Positions 40,933 to 49,128 of a DNA stretch of 64,000 nt are shown piece by piece. The translations under genes were made by a program, and so were the position numbers. The first letter of the stretch is position 1; each line of letters begins with the position of its first letter. Location of the stretch: contig JBCBGM010000001.1 of NCBI GenBank assembly GCA_038526735.1, positions 186,001 through 250,000 of the forward strand. The letters are read 5' to 3'. Under the pieces are notes generated by a model. The model was not told the DNA's origin. It made no database searches and saw only the letters and a program-made list of their open reading frames with translations. This DNA is from Rubricella sp038526735. GTDB taxonomy: Bacteria > Pseudomonadota > Alphaproteobacteria > Rhodobacterales > Rhodobacteraceae.

Positions 40933-42126
40933 ATGAACATCCATGAGTATCAGGCCAAACAACTGCTCAAGGCCTATGGGGCGCCCGTCTCTGATGGCCG
41001 TGCCGTACTGAAGGCGGAAGAAGCCAAAACCGCCGCCGGAGAGCTCGATGGCCCGCTCTGGGTTGTAAAGGCGCAAATCCACGCCGGTGGCCGCGGCAAA
41101 GGTTCGTTCAAAGAGCCCGAGGCGGGTGAGAAGGGCGGCGTGCGCCTGACGAAATCCGTGCAGGAAGCCGCCGAGGAAGCGCAAAAGATGCTCGGCCGCA
41201 CGCTGGTGACGCATCAGACCGGCCCGGCGGGCAAGCAGGTCAACCGCATCTATATCGAGGATGGCTCCGGCATTGAGCGTGAGCTCTATCTTTCGCTGCT
41301 GGTCGACCGCGCCACCTCGCGCATCTCTTTCGTCTGTTCCACCGAGGGCGGGATGGATATTGAAGAAGTCGCTGCAGAGACGCCTGAGAAAATTCTCAGC
41401 TTCTCCGTCGATCCGGCGTCTGGCCTTTCGGGCTTTCATGGCCGCAAGATCGCCTTTGCGCTCGGCCTTGAGGGCGGTCAGGTCAAGCAGTGCGTGAAGC
41501 TGATCTCGCAGCTCTACAAGCTCTTCACCGAGAAAGACCTCGAGATGCTCGAGATCAACCCGCTGATCGTGACCGACAGCGGCGATCTGAAATGCCTCGA
41601 CTGTAAAATGGGTTTTGACGGCAACGCGCTCTACCGCCACGCCGATATCATGGCGCTGCGCGACGAGACGGAAGAAGACCCCAAAGAACTCGCCGCCTCC
41701 AAGTTTGATCTCAACTATATCGCGCTTGATGGCGAGATCGGCTGCATGGTGAACGGCGCAGGCCTTGCCATGGCGACGATGGACATCATCAAGCTCTACG
41801 GCTCTGAGCCGGCGAACTTCCTCGATGTCGGCGGTGGCGCCACCAAAGAGAAGGTGACCGAGGCGTTCAAGATCATCACCTCCGATCCGAACGTGAAAGG
41901 CATTCTCGTCAACATCTTCGGTGGCATCATGCGCTGCGATGTGATCGCCGAGGGTGTTGTTGCGGCTGTGACCGAAGTGGGCCTGCAGGTGCCGCTGGTG
42001 GTGCGCCTTGAGGGCACCAACGTTGAGAAGGGCAAGGAGATCATCAACACCTCCGGCCTCAACGTCATCGCCGCCGACAACCTCGCGGATGCAGCAGAGA
42101 AAATCGTGCAAGCCGTCAAAGGCTGA
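40933..42126 (+). CDS. sucC: Succinyl-CoA synthetase beta subunit
   Basis: A 397-residue ATP-grasp subunit that works with SucD to convert succinyl-CoA to succinate with formation of ATP or GTP. The start MNIHEYQAKQLLKAYG is the standard family opening and has a GAGAGGA ribosome site; a longer in-frame start at 40789 would begin inside the second palindrome and is rejected. Core motifs are present: AQIHAGGRGKGSFKEPEAG near residue 45, EINPLIVTD and DVGGGATKEKV. Genes of this set often follow mdh, but here lnt is upstream. sucD starts 51 bases later. Confidence 0.97.
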   Translation: MNIHEYQAKQLLKAYGAPVSDGRAVLKAEEAKTAAGELDGPLWVVKAQIHAGGRGKGSFKEPEAGEKGGVRLTKSVQEAAEEAQKMLGRTLVTHQTGPAGKQVNRIYIEDGSGIERELYLSLLVDRATSRISFVCSTEGGMDIEEVAAETPEKILSFSVDPASGLSGFHGRKIAFALGLEGGQVKQCVKLISQLYKLFTEKDLEMLEINPLIVTDSGDLKCLDCKMGFDGNALYRHADIMALRDETEEDPKELAASKFDLNYIALDGEIGCMVNGAGLAMATMDIIKLYGSEPANFLDVGGGATKEKVTEAFKIITSDPNVKGILVNIFGGIMRCDVIAEGVVAAVTEVGLQVPLVVRLEGTNVEKGKEIINTSGLNVIAADNLADAAEKIVQAVKG

Positions 42127-42177
42127 ATTCGGGACAACTCCGAGCTGAGCGCTCGACCAAGATAACAGGAGGCCCCG

Positions 42178-43059
42178 ATGGCCGTACTCGTTGACAAGAC
42201 TACCAAAGTGATCTGCCAGGGCTTTACCGGCTCGCAGGGCACGTTCCACTCCGAGCAAGCGATTGCTTATGGCACGCAGATGGTCGGTGGTGTGACCCCC
42301 GGCAAAGGCGGGACCGAGCATATCGGTCTGCCCGTCTTCAACACTGTGGGTGCCGCGAAAGAGGCGATAGGCGCCAATGCCTCTGCCATCTATGTGCCGC
42401 CACCGTTTGCGGCGGATGCGATCCTTGAGGCAATCGACGCAGAGATCGAGCTGATCGTCTGCATCACCGAAGGGATCCCGGTTCTCGACATGATGAAGGT
42501 GAAGCGGGCGCTGGCAGGCTCCAGCTCTCTTCTGATTGGCCCCAACTGCCCCGGCGTGATCACCCCGGATGCCTGCAAGATCGGCATCATGCCCGGTCAT
42601 ATTCACAAGCGTGGCTCCGTTGGTGTCGTTTCTCGCTCGGGTACCCTGACGTATGAGGCCGTGGCGCAAACCACCGCTGCCGGCTTGGGCCAGTCCTCCT
42701 GTGTGGGCATTGGTGGCGACCCGATCAAAGGCACCGAGCATATCGACGTGCTGGAGATGTTCCTCGCCGATGACGAGACCGAGAGCATCATCATGATCGG
42801 TGAGATCGGTGGCTCCGCTGAGGAAGAAGCGGCACAGTTCATCGCCGATGAGCGCAAGCGCGGTCGCTCCAAGCCCATCGCCGGCTTTATCGCAGGTCGC
42901 ACGGCCCCTCCGGGCCGCCGCATGGGCCACGCCGGCGCGATCATCGCGGGCGGCAAAGGCGGTGCCGAGGATAAGATCGAGGCCATGCGCTCTGCTGGGT
43001 TCGCCATCGCCGAAAGCCCTGCCCATCTGGGTGAGGCGGTTCTCAAAGCGATCGGGTGA
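42178..43059 (+). CDS. sucD: Succinyl-CoA synthetase alpha subunit
   Basis: A 293-residue subunit that binds CoA and carries the phosphohistidine intermediate. The CoA-binding Rossmann segment is QGFTGSQGTFHSEQA (14-28), and the phosphorylated His is H251 in RRMGHAGAIIAGGKGG. Family-typical GEIGGSAEEEAA (208-219) is also clear. A GGAGG ribosome site precedes the ATG. Its stop codon overlaps, by GTGA, the start of a sulfotransferase gene, an unusual neighbour inside this operon. Confidence 0.97.
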   Translation: MAVLVDKTTKVICQGFTGSQGTFHSEQAIAYGTQMVGGVTPGKGGTEHIGLPVFNTVGAAKEAIGANASAIYVPPPFAADAILEAIDAEIELIVCITEGIPVLDMMKVKRALAGSSSLLIGPNCPGVITPDACKIGIMPGHIHKRGSVGVVSRSGTLTYEAVAQTTAAGLGQSSCVGIGGDPIKGTEHIDVLEMFLADDETESIIMIGEIGGSAEEEAAQFIADERKRGRSKPIAGFIAGRTAPPGRRMGHAGAIIAGGKGGAEDKIEAMRSAGFAIAESPAHLGEAVLKAIG

Positions 43060-43820
43060 CACTGGTCTCTCATAAGCATCACTTCGTCCTCCTGAGGACG
43101 AAGAAAACCGCCGGAACCTCATTGGAAATGGCGCTTGAGCCCCTCTGCGCGCCAGAGGGGCATGTCGCTCATACCGCGAGTGAGGGATATGCTGGTCCCG
43201 AGGGGATCATTGGCGTCAGGCACAGCTCTCGTCGTGATTTTGAGCCCGGGCTATGGGCGCACAGCAATGCACGGTTTGTGAAACGGCTCATCGGTGCCGA
43301 GGTGTTTGAGACCTATCTCAAGATCGCACCCGTGCGAAATCCATTCGACAAGGCCGTATCTTGGTTCTTTTACAGCCAGGGCAAAAAGATCGCGCGCCAC
43401 CAAGGGAAAGACGCCGCCACCGCGTGGCGGAGCAGTCTCTCAAACGCGCAGAAGGTTGAGAATTTTCGCGCCGACCTCGCAGCGCAAGCGGCCAACGACA
43501 ATCTCAAACCGCGCGCGACCAAAGACTATAAGGTGTGCCATATCAACGGTGCTTGCGTTATCGACCGCTTTTTGCGGCTGGAGGCGCTGCGCGCCGATCT
43601 TGATGCCGTGCTGGCCGAGCTTGGCATCACCCCCGCGACCGTTGAGATGGGGCGCGAAAAGATCGACCGCAGGCCCGCCGATGATCTGGCCATTTCCGAC
43701 TATTACGACACCCCCAGCGCAGACCTGATCCGCCATGCCTATGGCTGGATGTTTGAAGCTGGAGGCTACTCACCCGATCCGCGCGATGCCCATCGCGCCA
43801 GCGAAACATTGGTTGCCTAA
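43056..43820 (+). CDS. Sulfotransferase family protein inside the suc operon
   Basis: A 254-residue PAPS-dependent sulfotransferase-like protein with no membrane segment or signal peptide. The 5'-phosphosulfate loop is LLRTKKTAGTSLE (12-24), where the Arg-x-x-Lys-Thr-Ala-Gly-Thr form matches the type 2/HS2ST-like subgroup. The 3'-phosphate motif is APVRNPFDKAVSWFF (91-105), and a candidate base is His69 (LWAHSN). It starts at a GTG overlapping the sucD stop by four bases and ends 36 bases before sucA, so it is translated with the TCA enzymes. The acceptor could be a carbohydrate, lipid or small molecule. No sulfation genes are near. Confidence 0.85.
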   Translation: MTLVSHKHHFVLLRTKKTAGTSLEMALEPLCAPEGHVAHTASEGYAGPEGIIGVRHSSRRDFEPGLWAHSNARFVKRLIGAEVFETYLKIAPVRNPFDKAVSWFFYSQGKKIARHQGKDAATAWRSSLSNAQKVENFRADLAAQAANDNLKPRATKDYKVCHINGACVIDRFLRLEALRADLDAVLAELGITPATVEMGREKIDRRPADDLAISDYYDTPSADLIRHAYGWMFEAGGYSPDPRDAHRASETLVA

Positions 43821-43856
43821 CGCAGCAGGCAGGGATGCTGCCGAGGAGGAAACGAC

Positions 43857-46814
43857 ATGACAGAGCACTCGCCAAACGACCAGTTCCACAACTCTTCGTT
43901 CCTTCAGGGGCACAATCAGGAGTATGTGGAGCAACTCCACGCCAACTACGCCCGCGACCCCAACTCGGTTGACGAAAGCTGGCAGGAGTTCTTTGCCGCC
44001 CTCGGTGAAGAGGCAGAGGCCTCCCGCGCCGCGCAGGGCCCCTCTTGGGCGCGCAACGACTGGCCGCCCGCACCTGGCGGCGACCTGCTGCACGCGCTGG
44101 ATTACCAGTGGGACGAGCCCACGCCAGAGACTGTTGCCAAAAAGGTGAAGGCGAAGGCGGCGGATGCAGGGGTTGTGGTCAACGAGGCGCAGGTCAAGCA
44201 GGCCGTCACCGACTCGATGCGCGCGCTGATGCTCATCCGCGCCTATCGTATCCGGGGCCATCTGGCGGCAAACCTTGACCCGCTGAACCTCAAAGAGCCC
44301 GAGGATCACCCCGAGCTTGATCCGAAGTCCTATGGCTTTACCGCGTCAGACTATGACCGCCCGATCTTCCTCGATCAGGTGTTGGGTCTGCAGACCGCGA
44401 ACCTGCGCCAGATCCTTGAGATCGTGAAACGCACCTACTGTGGCACCTTCGCCCTGCAGTACATGCACATCTCAAACCCGGATGAGGCCGCTTGGCTGAA
44501 AGAGCGGATCGAGGGCTACGGCAAAGAGATCGCGTTTACCCGCGAGGGGCGGAAAGCGATCTTGAACAAGCTTGTCGAGGCCGAAGGGTTCGAGAAATTC
44601 CTGCACGTCAAATACACCGGCACCAAGCGTTTTGGTCTTGATGGCGGCGAGGCGACGATCCCTGCGATGGAGCAGATCATCAAGCGCGGTGGCGCGCTCG
44701 GTGTCAGCGAGATTGTCATCGGCATGCCCCACCGCGGACGCCTCTCGGTGCTCGCCAATGTGATGGGCAAACCCTACCGCGCGATCTTCAACGAGTTTCA
44801 GGGCGGCAGCTACAAGCCCGATGAGGTCGAGGGTTCCGGCGACGTGAAGTACCACCTCGGTGCCTCGTCCGACCGTGAGTTTGACGGCAACACGGTGCAC
44901 CTCTCGCTCACCGCGAACCCCTCCCACCTTGAGGCGGTCAACCCTGTGGTTCTCGGCAAGGCGCGCGCCAAACAAAGCCAGCGCGGCGACGGCCAGCACC
45001 ATACGGTTCTGCCGGTTCTCCTGCACGGCGATGCGGCCTTTGCGGGGCAAGGTGTTGTCGCGGAGTGCTTTGGTCTTTCGGGTCTCAAAGGGCACAAGAC
45101 CGGCGGCACGATCCATATCGTCGTCAACAACCAAATCGGCTTTACGACCAGCCCGCACAACTCCCGCTCCAGCCCGTATCCAACGGATATCGCCCTGATG
45201 GTAGAGGCGCCGATCTTCCACGTGAATGGTGATGACCCAGAGGCTGTGGTCCACGCGGCGAAGGTGGCGACCGAGTTCCGCCAGAAGTTCCACAAGGACG
45301 TGGTGCTCGACATCTTCTGCTACCGCCGGTTCGGGCACAATGAGGGTGACGAGCCGATGTTCACCCAGCCCCAGATGTACAAAACCATCAAGGGCCACAA
45401 AACCACGTTGCAGCTCTACACCGAGCGCCTGGTGAAAGACGGCCTCATCCCCGAGGGCGAGATCGAAGACGCAAAAGCTCAGTTCCAAGCCTATCTGAAC
45501 GAAGAGTTCGAGGCCGGAAAAGAGTTCCGCCCCAACAAAGCGGATTGGCTGGATGGCAAGTGGTCAGGCCTTGATCGCTCGAAAGAGACGTACCAGCGCG
45601 GCAAAACCGGCGTGGACCTCGACAAGCTCAAGAAGGTGGGCACTGCGCTCGCCACGTTGCCGGAAAGCGTGAAAGCACACCGGACGATTGAGCGTTTGAT
45701 GGACGCCAAGATGAAGATGGTCGAGACGGGCGAAAACTTCGACTGGGCCACTGCCGAAGCGCTCGCCTATGGCACGCTTTTGGCTGAGGGGTATCCGGTG
45801 CGCTTGTCTGGGCAAGATTGTACGCGGGGTACGTTCTCTCAGCGTCACTCAGGCATCATCGATCAGGAAACCGAAGAGCGTTACTACCCGCTCAACCACA
45901 TCGAGGCGGGCCAGGCAGCCTATGAGGTCATCGACTCGATGCTCTCTGAATACGCGGTGCTCGGCTACGAGTATGGCTATTCGCTGGCAGAGCCCAACAC
46001 GCTCGTTTTGTGGGAAGGGCAGTTTGGCGACTTTGCCAACGGTGCGCAGATCATGATCGATCAGTTCATCAGCTCGGGCGAAAGCAAATGGCTCCGGATG
46101 TCTGGCCTCGTGTTGCTGCTTCCCCATGGCTACGAGGGCCAGGGGCCAGAGCACTCGTCTGCGCGGCTTGAGCGGTTCTTGCAGCTGTCGGCACAAGACA
46201 ACTGGATCGTGGCCAACTGCACCACACCGGCGAACTACTTCCACATCCTGCGCCGGCAGATCCACCGCAGCTTCCGCAAGCCGCTGGTGCTGATGACGCC
46301 AAAGTCTCTGCTGCGCCATAAGCTTTGCATCTCCACGATGGAGGATATGGGGCCTGACAGCTCGTTCCACCGCGTGCTTTGGGACGACGCCCAGAAAGGC
46401 AACTCCGACACCACACTGGTGGCGGACGACAAGATCAAGCGCGTGGTGATGTGCTCAGGCAAGGTCTATTTCGACCTGCTCGCAGAGCGCGATGCCCGCG
46501 GCATCGACGATGTTTATCTCCTGCGGTTGGAGCAGTTCTATCCGTTCCCGGCGCAGTCCCTCTCCAAGGAGCTTGGGCGCTTCACCAACGCAGATGTCGT
46601 TTGGTGCCAGGAAGAGCCCAAGAACCAGGGCGCCTGGTTCTTTGTGGAGCCCAACATCGAATGGGTCCTCACCCGGATCAAAGCCAAGGTCAGCCGACCA
46701 ACCTACGCGGGCCGCTCCGCTGCCGCCTCGCCGGCAACGGGCCTCGCCAGCCAACACAAAGTAGAACAGCAAGCGCTCATCGACGCGGCGCTGACCATTG
46801 AAGGGAAGAACTGA
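43857..46814 (+). CDS. sucA: 2-oxoglutarate dehydrogenase E1 component
   Basis: A 985-residue thiamine-diphosphate enzyme that decarboxylates 2-oxoglutarate and transfers the succinyl group to the lipoyl arm of SucB. The N-terminal SucA helper segment (NSSFLQGHNQEYVEQLHANY, about 12-31) that docks E2/E3 is present. The active-site signatures EIVIGMPHRGRLSVLANVMG and TSPHNSRSSPYPTDIA are clear, as is the GDD...NN diphosphate-Mg region around VNGDDPEAVV. GAGGAGG precedes the ATG. The gene is followed after one base by sucB. Length and motif order are normal. Confidence 0.97.
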   Translation: MTEHSPNDQFHNSSFLQGHNQEYVEQLHANYARDPNSVDESWQEFFAALGEEAEASRAAQGPSWARNDWPPAPGGDLLHALDYQWDEPTPETVAKKVKAKAADAGVVVNEAQVKQAVTDSMRALMLIRAYRIRGHLAANLDPLNLKEPEDHPELDPKSYGFTASDYDRPIFLDQVLGLQTANLRQILEIVKRTYCGTFALQYMHISNPDEAAWLKERIEGYGKEIAFTREGRKAILNKLVEAEGFEKFLHVKYTGTKRFGLDGGEATIPAMEQIIKRGGALGVSEIVIGMPHRGRLSVLANVMGKPYRAIFNEFQGGSYKPDEVEGSGDVKYHLGASSDREFDGNTVHLSLTANPSHLEAVNPVVLGKARAKQSQRGDGQHHTVLPVLLHGDAAFAGQGVVAECFGLSGLKGHKTGGTIHIVVNNQIGFTTSPHNSRSSPYPTDIALMVEAPIFHVNGDDPEAVVHAAKVATEFRQKFHKDVVLDIFCYRRFGHNEGDEPMFTQPQMYKTIKGHKTTLQLYTERLVKDGLIPEGEIEDAKAQFQAYLNEEFEAGKEFRPNKADWLDGKWSGLDRSKETYQRGKTGVDLDKLKKVGTALATLPESVKAHRTIERLMDAKMKMVETGENFDWATAEALAYGTLLAEGYPVRLSGQDCTRGTFSQRHSGIIDQETEERYYPLNHIEAGQAAYEVIDSMLSEYAVLGYEYGYSLAEPNTLVLWEGQFGDFANGAQIMIDQFISSGESKWLRMSGLVLLLPHGYEGQGPEHSSARLERFLQLSAQDNWIVANCTTPANYFHILRRQIHRSFRKPLVLMTPKSLLRHKLCISTMEDMGPDSSFHRVLWDDAQKGNSDTTLVADDKIKRVVMCSGKVYFDLLAERDARGIDDVYLLRLEQFYPFPAQSLSKELGRFTNADVVWCQEEPKNQGAWFFVEPNIEWVLTRIKAKVSRPTYAGRSAAASPATGLASQHKVEQQALIDAALTIEGKN

Positions 46815-46815
46815 C

Positions 46816-48330
46816 ATGAGCACCGAAGTCAGAGTACCGACGCTTGGCGAAAGCGTGACCGAAGCAACCGTCGCAACCTGGTTCAAAAAGCCCGGTGACA
46901 CGGTGAACGCAGACGAAATGCTCTGTGAGCTGGAAACGGACAAGGTCACCGTCGAAGTGCCCTCCCCCTCCGCCGGCACGCTTGCAGAGATTGTTGCGAA
47001 CGAAGGGGACACTGTCGGAGTGGACGCCCTCCTCGCGATGATCTCCGAGGGGGCGAGCGCCGGTGCGCCTGCCGCAGCTGCTCCGGCCGCTGCCGCTCCG
47101 GCCCCGGCTGCGAGTGCTGAAAGCGTTGACGTGATGGTCCCGGCCCTGGGTGAGTCTGTCACCGAGGCGACCGTCTCCACCTGGTTCAAGAAGGTCGGCG
47201 ATGCCGTGGCCGCAGACGAGATGCTCTGTGAGCTGGAGACCGACAAAGTCTCTGTAGAGGTGCCCGCCCCCGCCGCTGGCACGATCACCGAAATCCTCGC
47301 CGCTGAGGGTGAGACTGTGAACGCAGGCGGCAAGCTGGCCGTGATGTCTGCGGGCGCAGGTGCAGCGGCGGCGGCCCCGGCAGCTGCCCCGGCCCCAGCA
47401 GCAGCCGCCCCGTCTGCGGGTGGCAAGGATGTCGAAAATGCGCCGTCCGCCAATAAGATCATGGCGGAGAAGGGCATCGACCCATCTACCGTCAGGGGCA
47501 CCGGCAAAGACGGTCGCATCATGAAAGAGGACGCGATGCGCGCCCAACCCGCGCCGAACCCGGCTGCGGTCATCGCCGCAACGCCTGCCCCAGCCACAGC
47601 GCCGCGTGCGCCTGTGCCTGCAGATGACGCGGCGCGCGAAGAGCGGGTCAAGATGACCCGCTTGCGCCAGACCATCGCCCGCCGTCTGAAGGACGCGCAA
47701 AACACCGCCGCGATGCTGACCACCTACAACGAGGTGGACATGACCGCGACGATGGCGCTGCGCAAAGAGTACAAAGACCAGTTCGAAAAGAAGCACGGCG
47801 TGCGCCTCGGCTTCATGTCGTTCTTCACTAAGGCGGTCTGCCACGCGCTCAACGAAGTGCCCGAGGTCAACGCAGAGATCGACGGGACCGACATCGTCTA
47901 CAAGAACTATGCCCATATCGGGATTGCGACGGGTACGCCGCAAGGCCTTGTGGTGCCGGTGGTGCGCGATGCGCATCAGATGAGCTTTGCCCAGATCGAG
48001 GGCAAAATCACTGAGCTTGCAAAGCGCGGCCGCGACGGGAAACTGTCGATGGCAGATATGCAGGGCGGCACGTTCACCATCTCGAACGGTGGTGTCTACG
48101 GCTCGTTGATGTCCTCGCCGATCCTGAACCCCCCGCAGTCGGGCATCTTGGGCATGCACAAAATCCAGGAACGCCCGATGGTCGAAAACGGCCAGATCGT
48201 CATCCGCCCGATGATGTACCTCGCGCTGAGCTACGACCACCGGATCGTGGACGGAAAGGGTGCTGTGACATTCCTCGTGCGGGTGAAAGAGGCGCTGGAG
48301 GATCCACGACGGTTGTTGATGGATTTGTGA
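46816..48330 (+). CDS. sucB: Dihydrolipoyl succinyltransferase (2-oxoglutarate dehydrogenase E2) with two lipoyl domains
   Basis: A 504-residue core enzyme of the 2-oxoglutarate dehydrogenase complex. It has two lipoyl domains, with the lipoylated Lys in CELETDKVTVEVP (K43) and CELETDKVSVEVP (K144), joined by Ala/Pro-rich flexible linkers. The peripheral subunit-binding domain is at about 207-243 (APSANKIMAEKGIDPSTVRG), and the catalytic domain ends in LSYDHRIVDG (H475, D479). E. coli SucB has a single lipoyl domain and about 405 residues. The two domains are close in DNA sequence too, offset by 303 bases. The start MSTEVRVPTLGE is used; six codons of a longer frame overlap sucA. Confidence 0.97.
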   Translation: MSTEVRVPTLGESVTEATVATWFKKPGDTVNADEMLCELETDKVTVEVPSPSAGTLAEIVANEGDTVGVDALLAMISEGASAGAPAAAAPAAAAPAPAASAESVDVMVPALGESVTEATVSTWFKKVGDAVAADEMLCELETDKVSVEVPAPAAGTITEILAAEGETVNAGGKLAVMSAGAGAAAAAPAAAPAPAAAAPSAGGKDVENAPSANKIMAEKGIDPSTVRGTGKDGRIMKEDAMRAQPAPNPAAVIAATPAPATAPRAPVPADDAAREERVKMTRLRQTIARRLKDAQNTAAMLTTYNEVDMTATMALRKEYKDQFEKKHGVRLGFMSFFTKAVCHALNEVPEVNAEIDGTDIVYKNYAHIGIATGTPQGLVVPVVRDAHQMSFAQIEGKITELAKRGRDGKLSMADMQGGTFTISNGGVYGSLMSSPILNPPQSGILGMHKIQERPMVENGQIVIRPMMYLALSYDHRIVDGKGAVTFLVRVKEALEDPRRLLMDL

Positions 48331-48337
48331 GGCTAAA

Positions 48338-48364
48338 GCGCCGAACGGCACGACCGTTCGGCGC
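48338..48364 (+). terminator. Strong hairpin between sucB and the following small gene
   Basis: A perfect 11-bp stem (GCGCCGAACGG with CCGTTCGGCGC) has a five-base loop and starts eight bases after the sucB stop. The following sequence ATGCTTTTG has only a short T run, so termination may be partial. It could protect the 3' end of suc mRNA or reduce read-through to lpd. Confidence 0.75.
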
Positions 48365-48392
48365 ATGCTTTTGATTGCAAGGAGATCAAGTC

Positions 48393-48620
48393 TTGGAAGC
48401 CTTCATCCAGCTAATCCCGCTTCTGACAATTGTGCTGAGTCAAGCTCTCGTCGCAGTTGCCATGGTAAACCGCAAAGGCTTAGGAAGCGGCGCGGTTCTT
48501 GCAGCATCAATTCCTCTTATCGGTGGTTTCGTTTTGCTGTGGATAGCCAGCAAAACCGACAAAGCCGTGCTAGAAGAATTGGAAAGATTGCGGAATGCGT
48601 TGGAAGACGACAACGCATGA
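48393..48620 (+). CDS. Small membrane protein with TTG start
   Basis: A 75-residue protein read from TTG at 48393, with an ideal AAGGAG eight bases upstream. An earlier TTG at 48375 lies before that ribosome site and is not preferred. It has two hydrophobic segments (IQLIPLLTIVLSQALVAVAM, about 5-24, and VLAASIPLIGGFVLLWIA, about 36-53) joined by a short NRKGLGSG loop, then an acidic tail KTDKAVLEELERLRNALEDD that is probably a coiled helix. I recognise no family. The stop overlaps the MAPEG gene start by ATGA, so the two are co-translated. It sits after the hairpin that follows sucB. Confidence 0.75.
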   Translation: MEAFIQLIPLLTIVLSQALVAVAMVNRKGLGSGAVLAASIPLIGGFVLLWIASKTDKAVLEELERLRNALEDDNA

Positions 48621-49024
48621 CCCCCGAACTCATCGCCCTCGCCCTTGCTGGCCTGCTCCAAGCCGCGCAATTCGCCCTTGTCTCGGTGAAGGCGAACCTT
48701 GAGGTCGGCCCCGGCAAAACCGCCTCCCCCCGCGACCGCAACCGCTTGGGTGGCGACCTGCAAGATCAACTTTCGACGAAGACCGCCCGCCTCTACCGCG
48801 CGCTCAACAACCATTTCGAAGGGCTGATCCTGTTCACCATGGCCGTGGTCGTGACAGAGCTCTCTGGCCAAAACTCGTACCTCACCATGACCTGCGCCTT
48901 CCTCTACCTCGGTGCGCGCGTCCTCTACATCCCCGCCTACTATTACGGCTGGGCCCCGTGGCGCTCTGCCATCTGGTTTGTGGGGTTTCTCGCGACCCTC
49001 ACCATGCTGATCGCGGCGCTCTAA
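48617..49024 (+). CDS. MAPEG family membrane protein
   Basis: A 135-residue inner-membrane protein of the MAPEG family (membrane-associated eicosanoid/glutathione metabolism type). It has four hydrophobic segments and the family motif TARLYRALNNHFEGLILFTM (about 56-75), including the conserved Arg, Asn-His and Glu that hold glutathione in characterised members. The start overlaps the preceding small gene. Bacterial MAPEG proteins are mostly uncharacterised and may transfer glutathione to lipophilic compounds. Its presence between sucB and lpd separates E2 from E3 by about 800 bases without changing strand. Confidence 0.88.
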   Translation: MTPELIALALAGLLQAAQFALVSVKANLEVGPGKTASPRDRNRLGGDLQDQLSTKTARLYRALNNHFEGLILFTMAVVVTELSGQNSYLTMTCAFLYLGARVLYIPAYYYGWAPWRSAIWFVGFLATLTMLIAAL

Positions 49025-49110
49025 TGACCTTCATCTTGACCCAAATACCTGCGGGGTGAATGGCCCCGGCACGGGGACAGAGGGGGCGGCGAGCCCCCTG
49101 CCCCCGCTAA
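49025..49110. repeat. Roseobacter-type GC-rich intergenic repeat element
   Basis: The stretch contains CTTCATCTTGACCCAAATACC followed by GC-rich hairpins: CCCCG/CGGGG at 49064-49076 and GGGGGC/GCCCCC at 49082-49098. From memory, elements opening CTTCATCTTG-CCAAATAC and ending in GGGGGC...GCCCCC recur between genes of many Rhodobacterales. A short CCCAAATACCC also occurs just after lpd (50524-50534). I cannot confirm the copy number. Confidence 0.55.
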
Positions 49111-49128
49111 CACTAGGAGACCTACAAA

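Noticed and set aside
40759..43122. A 787-codon open frame on the minus strand opposite sucC and sucD
   Set aside because: It is another GC-driven shadow of two certain genes and would run through the operator region.
48365..48616. Longer start for the MAPEG protein at 48365
   Set aside because: The extra residues have no family match and overlap the better-supported TTG-start membrane gene; the ATG at 48617 gives a complete MAPEG protein.
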